DNA from: Campylobacter suis
GTDB taxonomy: Bacteria > Campylobacterota > Campylobacteria > Campylobacterales > Campylobacteraceae
Assembly (NCBI RefSeq): GCF_905120475.1
Contig: NZ_CAJHOE010000001.1
Location: 124,001-188,000, forward strand
Length of the DNA: 64,000 nt
Direction of reading: 5' to 3'
The notes beneath the pieces were generated by a model. That model was not told where the DNA came from. It did not search any database and saw only the letters and a program-made list of their open reading frames with translations. Numbering within the stretch: position 1 is the first letter of the stretch; the number at the start of each line of letters is the position of its first letter. A program made the translations under genes and the position numbers. Of this stretch, positions 8,468 to 17,083 are shown piece after piece.

Positions 8468-9955
8468 TTAAAGCCTAGTTTTCATCTTATCAAATTCATC
8501 TTTTATGACTTGCTCGTTTGGCTCATCGCTCATTTTATTTAAAGCGTCTCCCCAAAAACTTACCGCTAAAATAACAATACTTGAGACCACAAAACCAGGA
8601 AGTAGCTCATAAACCTCTTTGTTTAGTTCAAGTACTATCCAAGCTATAACACTAACTCCTCCGCTTATCATGCCAAGAAGTGCGGCTAATGCGCTCATTC
8701 TTTTTAGGTAAAGACTAAAAAGTAAAACCGGACCAAAACATGCTCCAAACCCAGCCCAAGCATTGCCAACAACATTTAGCACGCTCTCTTTTTGCCCAAA
8801 GGCTAAGACGGTTGCTATGATGGCAACTGCTACTACGGCGTATCTACCTATGGCTACTTGAGCATTATTTGAAATTTCATGTTTGTAAAATGCAAGTATA
8901 AAATCTTTTGTCACCGAGCTTGCGCTGACTAAAAGCTGACTTGATATAGTACTCATAATCGCAGCAAGTACGGCAGAAACTATAATGCCAACAAAAAACG
9001 GATGAAACAAAGTCTCGCCAAGCTTTAAAAATACTATCTCAGGATCGCTAAGTGTAACGCCAGACTGCGTAAAAAATACAAGCCCCATAAGCCCGCTAAT
9101 CATAGCTCCGATCAGCCCTATCGCCATCCAACCGATGCCTATACGCCGAGCTTGAGCTAACTCAGCTGAACTTCGTATAGCCATAAATCTCACGATGATG
9201 TGTGGTTGCCCAAAGTAACCAAGCCCCCAAGACATTAGACCTAAAATAGCCCAAAAATTTAGATCTCGAAAAATATTTAGGTGCTCGGGATCTATTTTTT
9301 TTATCTCGCTTAAAAGAGATGTTCCTTCTAAATTTATATTAAAATACGCTACAGCAGGGATTGCGATAAGTACGATAAACATCAAAGTGCCTTGAAATGC
9401 GTCTGTTATAGCCACCGCTTTAAAACCGCCAAAAAATGTGTAAAATACAACGATAGTTAGCGTAAAAATAGCTCCATAGGAAAATGGCAAGCCAAAAAAA
9501 CTCTCAAAACTCTTTCCACCAGCGATTATGCCACTACTAACATAAAGGGTAAAAAATATAAGTATAAAAAGCCCAGATATAATGCGTAAAACCTTCGTGC
9601 GGTCTTTAAAGCGATTTTCTAAAAAGTCTGGTATCGTGATACTATCGCTCGCAACTTCCGTATAAACTCGTAAGCGTTTTGCCAGAAATAAGTAGTTGCA
9701 ATACGCCCCTATAGTCAGTCCTATCGCCATCCATGCAGTTGCTATACCAGTCGCATAAAGTGCGCCCGGTACACCAAGTAACATCCAGCCACTCATGTCG
9801 CTTGCTCCAGCGCTTAGTGCGGTAACTACTGGCCCTAGCTTGCGATTGTCTAGCAAATACTCGTTCATATTTGCATTTTTGTTATATGAAATTTTACCGA
9901 TAACAAGTAAAAAACCAAAATATAAAGCAATAGCGATATACGAAGTAAAATCCAC
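8468..9955 (-). CDS. putP: Sodium/proline symporter
   Basis: A 495-residue inner-membrane protein of the solute:sodium symporter family, with about 13 predicted helices. SAGASDMSGWMLLGVPGA near residue 50 is the Na+/proline site typical of PutP, followed by GLTIGAYCNYLF and DSITIPDFLENRF. It should import L-proline with Na+ as a carbon, nitrogen or osmoprotectant source. The start is GTG with AAAAGGA at good spacing. It is transcribed alone, diverging from the amino acid ABC operon. No putA is in the window. Confidence 0.93.
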   Translation of the reverse strand: MDFTSYIAIALYFGFLLVIGKISYNKNANMNEYLLDNRKLGPVVTALSAGASDMSGWMLLGVPGALYATGIATAWMAIGLTIGAYCNYLFLAKRLRVYTEVASDSITIPDFLENRFKDRTKVLRIISGLFILIFFTLYVSSGIIAGGKSFESFFGLPFSYGAIFTLTIVVFYTFFGGFKAVAITDAFQGTLMFIVLIAIPAVAYFNINLEGTSLLSEIKKIDPEHLNIFRDLNFWAILGLMSWGLGYFGQPHIIVRFMAIRSSAELAQARRIGIGWMAIGLIGAMISGLMGLVFFTQSGVTLSDPEIVFLKLGETLFHPFFVGIIVSAVLAAIMSTISSQLLVSASSVTKDFILAFYKHEISNNAQVAIGRYAVVAVAIIATVLAFGQKESVLNVVGNAWAGFGACFGPVLLFSLYLKRMSALAALLGMISGGVSVIAWIVLELNKEVYELLPGFVVSSIVILAVSFWGDALNKMSDEPNEQVIKDEFDKMKTRL

Positions 9956-10093
9956 AAAATTTCCTTTTTACAATTTTTACCATAATATTATAAATTTGTT
10001 TAAAAATTCCATAGATTATAAAAATTTAAGCAAAAAAATACCAAATTTTCAGTATATTCTTAAATTTACAAAACACTATAAAGGGTCTTTGAG

Positions 10094-10828
10094 TTGAACG
10101 AAAAAAGTTACAATTTTTTTCTCAGTGAGAAATTTTACAGAATTTTGTTTTTCATTGCCATTGTTGGCGTGATCTCGTACTACTTCTATCCGCGCGATAT
10201 GACACCAGCCCAGCAAGCTGCGTACATAAAAAGCTATGGTGTGACACTTGGGCTTACAGTGGGCGGTATCGCTATTGGTATGGTGCTTGGATTTACCTTG
10301 GCGTTTTTGAAATTTTTACAGATAAAGCCTTTAAATTTTATCATAGACGAATATATCGATATGCTTCGTGGAACACCGATAATTCTTCAACTTTTGATAT
10401 TTTCAGTGGTTATTTTTGCCACTTGGGAGGACAACTTTTATGTTGCACTCATTGCACTTGGGCTAAATAGCTCTGCCTATGTTGCAGAGATCGTACGAAG
10501 CGGTATAAATAGCGTTGATAAAGGTCAAATGGAGGCAGCGCGCGCGATGGGTCTAGGGTATGGCACATCAATGCGAGAGATAGTAATGCCACAAGCTACT
10601 AAAAACATACTGCCAGCACTTGGCAATGAGTTTATCTCTCTTTTTAAAGAGACCTCAGTTGTAGGCTACATCAGCGTCGTTGATATAACCATGCAAAGCA
10701 AGAGCCTTCAAGCGGTGTTTTATAGTCCCGAGCCAGTTATTTTTGCGGGCGTTGTGTATTATGTTAGTATCAAATTTCTCACACTGCTTGTGAAGTTGCT
10801 TGAAAGGAGATTAAATCGCCATGATTGA
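10094..10828 (+). CDS. Polar amino acid ABC transporter permease
   Basis: This 244-residue permease belongs to the His/Glu/Gln/Arg-opine type. It has about five helices, the family's DEYIDMLRGTPIILQL segment and the EAA cytoplasmic loop (QMEAARAMGLGYGTSMREIVMPQA) that docks on the ATPase. A single permease implies a homodimer. The start is TTG, preceded by AAGGG. It overlaps the ATPase gene by eight bases and heads an operon with two binding proteins. The substrate is likely a polar or acidic amino acid, but this cannot be specified. Confidence 0.92.
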   Translation: MNEKSYNFFLSEKFYRILFFIAIVGVISYYFYPRDMTPAQQAAYIKSYGVTLGLTVGGIAIGMVLGFTLAFLKFLQIKPLNFIIDEYIDMLRGTPIILQLLIFSVVIFATWEDNFYVALIALGLNSSAYVAEIVRSGINSVDKGQMEAARAMGLGYGTSMREIVMPQATKNILPALGNEFISLFKETSVVGYISVVDITMQSKSLQAVFYSPEPVIFAGVVYYVSIKFLTLLVKLLERRLNRHD

Positions 10829-11549
10829 GATTAGAAATTTATGCAAAAACTACGGTGATTTGCAGGTTTTAAAAGACATTAGTGTTGATATAAAACAAGG
10901 CGAGATAATCGCTATTATAGGACCAAGTGGTGGTGGCAAAAGCACATTTTTACGCTGTATAAATCGTCTAGAAGAGCCAAGTAGTGGACATATAAAGATA
11001 AATGGTGAAGATATAGTAAGTAAAGATGTTGATATAAATAAAATTCGTCAAAAAATCAGTATGGTTTTTCAGCATTTTAACCTGTTTGCCAATAAAAATG
11101 TTATGCAAAACCTAACTTTAGCACCTATAAAATCAGGTGTTTTTAGCAAAGATGAGGCTGAAAAAAAAGCAGAAGAGCTGCTAAAAAGTGTGGGCTTAAG
11201 TGATAAAAAGTTTGCTTTTCCACATAAGCTTTCAGGGGGTCAAAAACAGCGTATAGCAATAGCTAGAAGCTTAGCGATGAATCCAGACGCTATACTTTTT
11301 GATGAGCCAACATCTGCACTTGATCCTGAGATGATAGGCGAGGTTCTTGATATAATGAAAGATGTAGCGGCTAGGGGACTTACTATGCTTGTAGTAACCC
11401 ATGAGATGGGCTTTGCTCGCAATGTAGCAAGTAGAATTTTCTTTATGGATGGCGGAAAAATAGCCGTTGATGATACACCAAAAAATGTATTTGAGAACCC
11501 ACAAAATCCAAGACTTAGAGAATTTTTAGGAAAAGTATTAAATCATTAA
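10821..11549 (+). CDS. Polar amino acid ABC transporter ATP-binding protein (GlnQ-like)
   Basis: This 242-residue ATPase has a complete set of motifs: Walker A GPSGGGKST (residues 34-42), Q-loop MVFQHFNLF, signature LSGGQKQR, Walker B AILFDEPTSALDPE and the His switch VVTHEMGF. It energises import by the permease encoded directly upstream, with which it overlaps by eight bases. Length and the absence of a C-terminal extension match the GlnQ/ArtP/HisP group. A TATAAT box just after its stop suggests the following binding protein genes can also be transcribed separately. Confidence 0.94.
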   Translation: MIEIRNLCKNYGDLQVLKDISVDIKQGEIIAIIGPSGGGKSTFLRCINRLEEPSSGHIKINGEDIVSKDVDINKIRQKISMVFQHFNLFANKNVMQNLTLAPIKSGVFSKDEAEKKAEELLKSVGLSDKKFAFPHKLSGGQKQRIAIARSLAMNPDAILFDEPTSALDPEMIGEVLDIMKDVAARGLTMLVVTHEMGFARNVASRIFFMDGGKIAVDDTPKNVFENPQNPRLREFLGKVLNH

Positions 11550-11560
11550 ACATTTTACAT

Positions 11561-11566
11561 TATAAT
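11561..11566 (+). promoter_or_regulatory. Candidate -10 box for the binding-protein genes
   Basis: A perfect TATAAT sits 26 nt upstream of the first binding-protein start codon, in the short gap after the ATPase gene. Extra transcription of binding-protein genes relative to membrane components is common in ABC importers. Confidence 0.55.
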
Positions 11567-11592
11567 AGACAAAATTTTTTAAAGGAGATAAG

Positions 11593-12309
11593 ATGAAAAA
11601 ATTTTTAGCACTATTTGCAGCGGCTAGTATTAGTCTTTTTGCGACAGAACTTAAGATAGGCACAGCTGCTAACTATCCACCATTTGAGTATATCGATGAG
11701 CAAAACAAGATAACTGGCTTTGATATAGATCTTGTTGATGAACTTTCAAGGCGCTTGGACTTTAAATTTAAGATAGTAAATATGAGCTTTGACGGACTTA
11801 TCCCAGCACTAAAAGCTGGCAAGATAGATGTTATCGCAAGTGCGATGAGTGCGACTGATGATAGAAGAAAGTCGATAGATTTTACAAATTCGTATTATAT
11901 AACCGAAAATATCTATATCCGCAAAGCTAACAATGCTGAAGTTAAAGATAAAGAAAGCCTTAACGGTAAGAGAGTTGGTGTGCAACAAGGCACAGTCCAA
12001 GAGCTAGCAGCAAATGCAATAGCAGGCGCAAAAGTTGTTCTAGCAGAGGATACTGCTCCGCTTGTTATGGGTCTTAAGGCTGGCAAATTTGCAGCACTTA
12101 TCTTTGATAGTTCAATAGGTTATGGCTACTTGAAGAAAAATCCAGATTTGGAAGAATTTTACAAAGAGTCAGATGGTAGCGAGGGCTTTTCAATGGCGTT
12201 TGATAAGGGCAAAAATACTGAACTTATCGCAAAGATAAATGCAGCTTTTGAAGAGATGAAAAAAGATGGTAGCTATGATAAGCTACTTGAAAAATATGAT
12301 TTAAAGTAA
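11593..12309 (+). CDS. Periplasmic amino acid-binding protein, paralogue 1
   Basis: A 238-residue solute-binding protein (type 3 family) for the adjacent ABC importer. An N-terminal signal peptide (KKFLALFAAASISLFA) precedes the mature start at LKIGTAANYPPFEY, which is the classic ligand-lobe opening. GFDIDLVDEL, the first-domain motif, and MSATDDRRKSIDFTNSYY follow. No lipobox Cys is present, so it should be free in the periplasm. AAAGGAG precedes the ATG. It is followed 18 bases later by a close paralogue of identical length, evidently a tandem duplication. Confidence 0.93.
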   Translation: MKKFLALFAAASISLFATELKIGTAANYPPFEYIDEQNKITGFDIDLVDELSRRLDFKFKIVNMSFDGLIPALKAGKIDVIASAMSATDDRRKSIDFTNSYYITENIYIRKANNAEVKDKESLNGKRVGVQQGTVQELAANAIAGAKVVLAEDTAPLVMGLKAGKFAALIFDSSIGYGYLKKNPDLEEFYKESDGSEGFSMAFDKGKNTELIAKINAAFEEMKKDGSYDKLLEKYDLK

Positions 12310-12327
12310 ATTTAAAAAAGGAAAAAA

Positions 12328-13044
12328 ATGAAAAAAATTTTTGCATTCGTTTTGGCGTGTTTTGTTACACTTGGTGCGGCTGATTTAAGAATAGGTACAG
12401 AGCCTACATTCCCTCCGTTTGAGTATCTTGATGATCACAACAAGATTGTCGGCTTTGATGTTGATCTTGTTGATGAGCTTGCTAAAAGAGCTGGCTTTAG
12501 CTATGAGTTTGTTCAGATGAACTTTGATGGGCTTATATCTGCTTTAAAGGCTGGAAAGATAAATGCGATAGTAAGCGGTATGAGTGCTACTGACGCAAGA
12601 AGAAAATCGGTTGACTTTACAGACTCTTACTTTGCAACTGAAAATTTGTTTTTACGCAAAAAAGGAAATACTGAAATTTCAAGTAAAGAGAGCCTAAAAG
12701 GAAAACGCCTAGGTGCACAACAAGGCTCTATACAAGAGATTGCTGCAAATGCTGTTGCTGGCGCAAAAGTACTACCTTTTGAAAATTCAGTAACTGTTGC
12801 CACTAGCCTAAAAGCTGGTAAAATCGATGCTATGATAGTTGATACTTCGGTTGGATATGGCTTTTTAAAGAAAAATCCTGATCTGGAAGAATTTCTAAAA
12901 GAGCCAGATGGAAGTGACGGCTTTGCTATAGCCTTTGATAAAGACAAAAACACTGAACTTATCGCAAAGATAAATGCTGCTCTTGCTGAGATAAAAAAAG
13001 ACGGCACATACGATAAGTTGCTAGAAAAATACGACCTTAAGTAA
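12328..13044 (+). CDS. Periplasmic amino acid-binding protein, paralogue 2
   Basis: Also 238 residues and closely similar throughout to the preceding gene: signal peptide (KKIFAFVLACFVTLGAA), then LRIGTEPTFPPFEYLD, GFDVDLVDELAKRAG and MSATDARRKSVDFTDSYF. Differences in the ligand lobe (TEPTFPPF against TAANYPPF) suggest the two copies bind different amino acids or differ in affinity; this is inference. The lone Cys at residue 11 lies inside the hydrophobic core of the signal peptide without a lipobox. A strong hairpin follows the stop codon and probably ends the operon. Confidence 0.93.
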   Translation: MKKIFAFVLACFVTLGAADLRIGTEPTFPPFEYLDDHNKIVGFDVDLVDELAKRAGFSYEFVQMNFDGLISALKAGKINAIVSGMSATDARRKSVDFTDSYFATENLFLRKKGNTEISSKESLKGKRLGAQQGSIQEIAANAVAGAKVLPFENSVTVATSLKAGKIDAMIVDTSVGYGFLKKNPDLEEFLKEPDGSDGFAIAFDKDKNTELIAKINAALAEIKKDGTYDKLLEKYDLK

Positions 13045-13054
13045 AATATAGCTT

Positions 13055-13088
13055 GAAATTTTGGGCGAAAGCCTAAAATTTCTTGCCT
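13055..13088 (+). terminator. Terminator after the ABC importer operon
   Basis: A 12-bp stem (GAAATTTTGGGC / GCCTAAAATTTC, one G-U pair) closed by a GAAA loop sits ten bases after the stop. The downstream U-tract is weak (TTGCCTT), so some readthrough into thiD is possible. Confidence 0.65.
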
Positions 13089-13109
13089 TACAACTACAAA
13101 AAACAAGAC

Positions 13110-13853
13110 ATGAAAAATATCCTTATCATAGCTGGAAGTGATAGCGTTGGTGGTGCTGGCATGCAGGCTGATATAAAGACTTGCGAGGCATTTGGTTGCT
13201 ACTGCGCAACTGCTATTACGGCAATCACTGCGCAAAATACAAATGGTGTAAGTGGTGTTTTGGCTGTAGCGCCTGAAATTTTAGACGCTCAATTAAAGAT
13301 GATAGATGATGAGCTTTGTATAGATGCCGTAAAAATCGGTATGCTTTTTAATGCCGAGCTTATAAAGGTTGTAAAGACTTGGCTGGAGCGTGTAAGCTCT
13401 CGTGTGCCCATCGTGATTGATCCAGTTTGTGTAGCAAAATCTGGAGCAAAGCTGTTGCAAGATGACGCACTTAACGAGTTAAAAGAGCTTTTAAAATTTG
13501 CTACTATCGCTACACCAAACCTTGATGAGGCAAAAATTTTAAATCTTGATTTTAATAATTTGCCTTGCGATATTTTGTTAAAAAGAACGAACCTTAGTGA
13601 AATTTGTGAAGATTCGCTTTTTTATAAAGATGGAAAGATTGTAAAATTTCAAGAGACACTTTTGGAGCCAAATATAATGCACGGAGCTGGTTGTAGCTTT
13701 TCAAGTGCGATAGCTTGTGGTTTGGCATTAAAAAATGAGCTAGAAAATTCTATTAAAAATGCAAAAAAATTCATTACAAATTCTATAAAGTATGCTTATA
13801 AAACAAACTTTGGCGTAAGGTTGTTAAATCATAAAAAGGGTATTTATGAGTGA
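13110..13853 (+). CDS. thiD: Hydroxymethylpyrimidine/phosphomethylpyrimidine kinase
   Basis: ThiD phosphorylates HMP and then HMP-P to give HMP-PP, the pyrimidine half of thiamine. The 247-residue ribokinase-fold protein starts MKNILIIAGSDSVGGAGMQAD, the standard ThiD N-terminus. It also shows the AITAQNTNGV loop, PVCVAKSG and the late GAGCSFSSAIA anion hole with its catalytic Cys. I chose the ATG at 13110 over an upstream in-frame TTG (13083), because the extra nine residues match nothing in the family. It overlaps thiE by eight bases. No TPP riboswitch motif is visible upstream. Confidence 0.92.
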   Translation: MKNILIIAGSDSVGGAGMQADIKTCEAFGCYCATAITAITAQNTNGVSGVLAVAPEILDAQLKMIDDELCIDAVKIGMLFNAELIKVVKTWLERVSSRVPIVIDPVCVAKSGAKLLQDDALNELKELLKFATIATPNLDEAKILNLDFNNLPCDILLKRTNLSEICEDSLFYKDGKIVKFQETLLEPNIMHGAGCSFSSAIACGLALKNELENSIKNAKKFITNSIKYAYKTNFGVRLLNHKKGIYE

Positions 13854-14454
13854 AATTTATGCCTTGAGTGATGATATTTTAAGTCCAGATGAGTTTATTA
13901 TAAATCATGCAAGAGAAATTTTGAAATCAGGCATAAAACTCTATCAATATAGATGTAAAAAAGAAAATAAAAACGAAAAAATAGCGCTAGAACTTTTATC
14001 GCTTTGTCAAGAATTTGGTGCAAAATTTATAATAAATGACGATGTAGAGTTTGCCAAGAAAATAGGCGCAAATTCTGTTCATATCGGCAAAGATGATGAC
14101 TCACTTATAAAAGCCCGTGAAATTTTAGGCAAAGATGCTTTTATAGGGGTTAGCTGCTATGATGATTTGGATTTGGCATTAAAAGCAGAACAAAATGGAG
14201 CTAGTTATGTAGCCTTTGGTGCAGTTTTTCCAAGCCTTACAAAGCCAAATACAACTTCAGTGAGCCTAGAAACTATAAAAAAAGCAAAGCAAATTTTAAA
14301 AATCCCAGTATGTGTCATAGGTGGCATAAATGCTTCAAATATCGCGCAACTCATAGAGTTAAAGGTGGATTATATCGCTATTGTTAGAGCAATTTATGAG
14401 CCAAATACAATAACTAAAAATATAGAAAATTTGCAAAAAGCAAGCCGCATTTAA
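13846..14454 (+). CDS. thiE: Thiamine phosphate synthase
   Basis: ThiE couples HMP-PP with the thiazole phosphate to form thiamine monophosphate. The 202-residue TIM barrel shows LYQYRCK, FIINDDVEFAKKIGANSVHIGKDD, GVSCYDD, YVAFGAVFPSLTKP and VIGGINASNI, which line the pyrophosphate and thiazole sites. AAAAAGGG precedes the ATG, inside the end of thiD, so the two genes are translationally coupled. The thiazole-branch genes (thiG, thiH, thiS, thiF) are not in the window. Confidence 0.92.
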   Translation: MSEIYALSDDILSPDEFIINHAREILKSGIKLYQYRCKKENKNEKIALELLSLCQEFGAKFIINDDVEFAKKIGANSVHIGKDDDSLIKAREILGKDAFIGVSCYDDLDLALKAEQNGASYVAFGAVFPSLTKPNTTSVSLETIKKAKQILKIPVCVIGGINASNIAQLIELKVDYIAIVRAIYEPNTITKNIENLQKASRI

Positions 14455-14461
14455 GCGGCTT
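14437..14461. terminator. Bidirectional terminator between thiE and luxS
   Basis: AAGCCGC and GCGGCTT form a 7-bp stem with a 6-nt loop that contains the thiE stop codon. On the minus strand it is followed by GCTTTTTG, which suits termination of luxS. Confidence 0.7.
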
Positions 14462-14464
14462 AGG

Positions 14465-14977
14465 TTAGTGTTTTAGACCTTTGGCATCAACATCAAGCTT
14501 TATTGCTTCATTGTCGATGTAGCCGATACCAGCGTCTAAAATTTTGCGTGCGATAGTGTGTGCCTCATCAAGCGAATGCATCTTATATGTACCGCACTGA
14601 TACTCATTTAGCTCAGGAATTTTACTCTGATCTTTTACTGCCAAAATATCATTCATACTTGCGCTCCACGCATCTTGTATGGCTTTAATGCTAGGAACTC
14701 CTATAAGGCTCATATAAAAGCCAGTCCGACAGCCCATAGGCGATATATCGATAATCTCAACGCCTGTTGTGTTTAGATGATCTCTCATAAAACCAGCAAA
14801 AAGGTGCTCGAGAGTATGTATACCACGCTCTGGTAATATATTCTTATTTGGTTTGCAAAAGCGTAGGTCAAAAACGCTGATGTCATCGCCCTTTGGTGTT
14901 TTCATGGTCTTTGCTAAGCGTACTCCTGGGGCATTCATGATCGTGTGATCAACGCAAAAGCTGTCAAGTAATGGCAT
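14465..14977 (-). CDS. luxS: S-ribosylhomocysteine lyase
   Basis: LuxS cleaves S-ribosylhomocysteine to homocysteine and DPD, the precursor of autoinducer-2, following MtnN in the activated methyl cycle. The 170-residue protein carries the metal site [15 protein letters not shown] (HxxEH), the catalytic-Cys region MGCRTGFYM and the later [18 protein letters not shown] precedes the ATG. It appears monocistronic, with a hairpin terminator on its downstream side. mtnN, which makes its substrate, is in this window at 51874-52557 but in a different operon. Confidence 0.96.
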   Translation of the reverse strand: MPLLDSFCVDHTIMNAPGVRLAKTMKTPKGDDISVFDLRFCKPNKNILPERGIHTLEHLFAGFMRDHLNTTGVEIIDISPMGCRTGFYMSLIGVPSIKAIQDAWSASMNDILAVKDQSKIPELNEYQCGTYKMHSLDEAHTIARKILDAGIGYIDNEAIKLDVDAKGLKH

Positions 14978-15005
14978 TATCTCTCCTTAAAATTTATTTT
15001 AATAG

Positions 15006-15037
15006 CAAAAATTTCACGCCATATTCTAGGCGTGAAA
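15006..15037 (-). terminator. Rho-independent terminator of upp
   Basis: On the minus strand TTTCACGCC and GGCGTGAAA form a perfect 9-bp stem with an 8-nt loop, 13 bases after the upp stop, followed by a T-run. Confidence 0.85.
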
Positions 15038-15049
15038 GAGTCAATATAA

Positions 15050-15709
15050 TTAGTCAAGTGTGTTAAAAACCCTATCTCCAGCATCTCCAAGACCAGGCAC
15101 TATGTAGTTTTTCTCATCTAGCCTTTCATCAATAGCAGCCGTATACACATCAACATCTGGGTAAATTTCACTAAAACGCTTTAGTCCTTCTGGAGCCGCT
15201 ATGATAGATATAAACTTTATCTCTTTAACGCCCTTTTCTTTTAGAAATTTTACCGCATCTATGGCTGTTCCCCCAGTGGCAAACATAGGATCTATAATGA
15301 TGGCTGTGCGTGAAGAGGCGTCTGGTGGTAGTTTTGCGTAGAAAAATTCAGCTTGTGCTGTAGCTTCATTTCTTTGAAATCCCAAAAATCCCACCGCTGC
15401 ATCTGGAATAATGGTAAAAACACTATCAAGCATACCAAGTGCAGCTCTTAAAATAGGACATATCATAATCTTTGTAGCTAGTTTTTTAGCAGTTGTTTTT
15501 GCCACAGGAGTTTGCACGCTAACATCACGCAAGGCTAGTTTCCTTGTGGCTTCAAATATCATTAGGTGACTAATCTCATCAACTACCATTCGAAACTGAA
15601 AAGACTGAGTGTTTTTATCTCGTAAAATGCTAAGTTTGTGTTCTATAAGAGGGTGGGATATAAGGCGGACATTTGGCAAATTTATTGCCATTTCACGGTC
15701 TATATGCAT
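15050..15709 (-). CDS. upp: Uracil phosphoribosyltransferase
   Basis: Upp converts uracil and PRPP into UMP for pyrimidine salvage. Visible features are NVRLISHPLIEHKLSILRDK, the conserved FQFRMVVDEI segment, ILRAALGM, the PRPP-binding loop IIDPMFATGGTA and the uracil-binding VPGLGDAGDR near the C-terminus. It has 219 residues, about ten more than usual, because translation starts at an ATG (15709) well placed behind AAAGGA; an internal ATG at 15691 would give the common length. It lies downstream of malic enzyme and gltX on the same strand but is bounded by hairpins on both sides. Confidence 0.95.
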   Translation of the reverse strand: MHIDREMAINLPNVRLISHPLIEHKLSILRDKNTQSFQFRMVVDEISHLMIFEATRKLALRDVSVQTPVAKTTAKKLATKIMICPILRAALGMLDSVFTIIPDAAVGFLGFQRNEATAQAEFFYAKLPPDASSRTAIIIDPMFATGGTAIDAVKFLKEKGVKEIKFISIIAAPEGLKRFSEIYPDVDVYTAAIDERLDEKNYIVPGLGDAGDRVFNTLD

Positions 15710-15796
15710 ACTTTTCCTTTAAAATTTTCATACTTTTAAAGTTTTTATTATAGTATAAAGTTGCATATTTTTATATTAAACCCAAAATTTAGGATT

Positions 15797-15826
15797 TAAA
15801 AAAAGGGGGATAAGCCTCCCCCAAAA
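15797..15826 (-). terminator. Rho-independent terminator of the malic enzyme gene
   Basis: On the minus strand GGGGGA and TCCCCC pair around a 6-nt loop and are followed by a run of seven or more T. The stem begins 7 bases after the stop codon. Confidence 0.88.
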
Positions 15827-15829
15827 TTA

Positions 15830-17083
15830 TTAAAGTCCTTTTGAAAGTTTTTCTGTGTAGGCTTTTATGTCAAAGTCTTTAATGCGAGCTACCCCGTCTT
15901 GTATGGCTGCTTTTGCCACTGCAGGAGCTACAGCCGCTAGGACACGGCTATCAAATGGCTTTGGTATAATGTAGTCTTTGCCAAATTTTAGCTCGCTTAC
16001 ACCAAATGCCTTGCAAACTTCAGCTGGGACTGGCTCTTTTGCAAGCTTGGCAAGTGCCTTGGCTGCTGCCATTTTCATATTTTCAGTGATCTTTTTTGCC
16101 CTTACATCAAGTGCTCCGCGGAAGATAAATGGAAAGCCAAGGACATTATTTACTTGGTTTGGATAGTCGCTTCTACCAGTTCCCATCATTACATCAGAGC
16201 GAACTTCTGCTACCTCTTCTGGGAAAATTTCAGGTGTTGGGTTTGAAAGAGCAAAGATGATAGGCTCAGCATTCATAGACTTTACCATCTCTTTTGTTAC
16301 TACGCCAGGCTTTGAAAGACCAAGGAACATATCAGCACCATTCATCGCATCTTCAAGTGTGCGATCATCTGTTTTTATGGCAAATTCTACTTTTTCAGGT
16401 GTTAGGTCGGTGCGCTCGCTATGTATAACACCCTTGCTGTCTACCATGACTATATTTTTTGCACCAAGTGCTTTATACATCTTCGCGCATGCTATACCAG
16501 CAGCACCCGCGCCACTTACTACTATCTTTATCTTGCTTATGTCTTTGCCTGAAATTTCCATAGCATTTATCATGCCAGCACTTGTTATCATGGCTGTTCC
16601 GTGCTGATCATCGTGCATTACAGGGATATCGACTGCTTCTTGAAGCTTTCTTTCTATCTCAAAACACTTCGGTGCGCGTATGTCTTCTAGGTTTATGCCA
16701 CCAAATGTCGGTGCAAGAGCTTTGCAAATTTCAACGATCTTATCAGGATCATGCTCATCTAGCTCGATATCAAAGGCATCGACATTTGCAAATTTCTTAA
16801 ATAAAACCGCCTTACCTTCCATGACTGGCTTACCAGCTACTGCGCCGATATCTCCTAGACCAAGCACCGCTGTACCATCAGTGATGACGGCAACTAGGTT
16901 TGCTTTGTTTGTATATGTATAGGCTAGTTCGTTATCAGCCTCTATAGCCTTGCATGGTTCAGCAACGCCTGGTGTATAAGCCATAGATAGATCTCGTGCT
17001 GTTTCACATGAGGTTTTTACAGCAATCTCTATTTTCCCCCCGATATGATATTCTAATGCCTCTTCTTTTGTAATCTTACTCAT
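15830..17083 (-). CDS. mez: Malate dehydrogenase (oxaloacetate-decarboxylating), malic enzyme
   Basis: This 417-residue short-form malic enzyme decarboxylates malate to pyruvate with reduction of NAD(P)+. Motifs include [12 protein letters not shown] (catalytic Tyr region), [23 protein letters not shown] with the catalytic Lys, the metal-binding [17 protein letters not shown] and the Rossmann motif [11 protein letters not shown]. It lacks the C-terminal phosphotransacetylase-like domain of MaeB, and its length matches the C. jejuni enzyme. It overlaps gltX by four bases. With NifJ it places pyruvate at a junction between the C4 acids and acetyl-CoA. Confidence 0.94.
   Translation of the reverse strand: MSKITKEEALEYHIGGKIEIAVKTSCETARDLSMAYTPGVAEPCKAIEADNELAYTYTNKANLVAVITDGTAVLGLGDIGAVAGKPVMEGKAVLFKKFANVDAFDIELDEHDPDKIVEICKALAPTFGGINLEDIRAPKCFEIERKLQEAVDIPVMHDDQHGTAMITSAGMINAMEISGKDISKIKIVVSGAGAAGIACAKMYKALGAKNIVMVDSKGVIHSERTDLTPEKVEFAIKTDDRTLEDAMNGADMFLGLSKPGVVTKEMVKSMNAEPIIFALSNPTPEIFPEEVAEVRSDVMMGTGRSDYPNQVNNVLGFPFIFRGALDVRAKKITENMKMAAAKALAKLAKEPVPAEVCKAFGVSELKFGKDYIIPKPFDSRVLAAVAPAVAKAAIQDGVARIKDFDIKAYTEKLSKGL

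Noticed and set aside
13045-13110. Possible TPP riboswitch upstream of thiD-thiE
   Set aside because: The leader is only about 65 bases and is taken up by a terminator hairpin; the conserved CUGAGA and related TPP aptamer motifs are absent.
12627-13235. A 202-codon minus-strand ORF over the second binding-protein gene and the start of thiD
   Set aside because: It lies antisense to two genes with clear families and has low-complexity, Ser/Phe-rich shadow composition; no ribosome-binding site.
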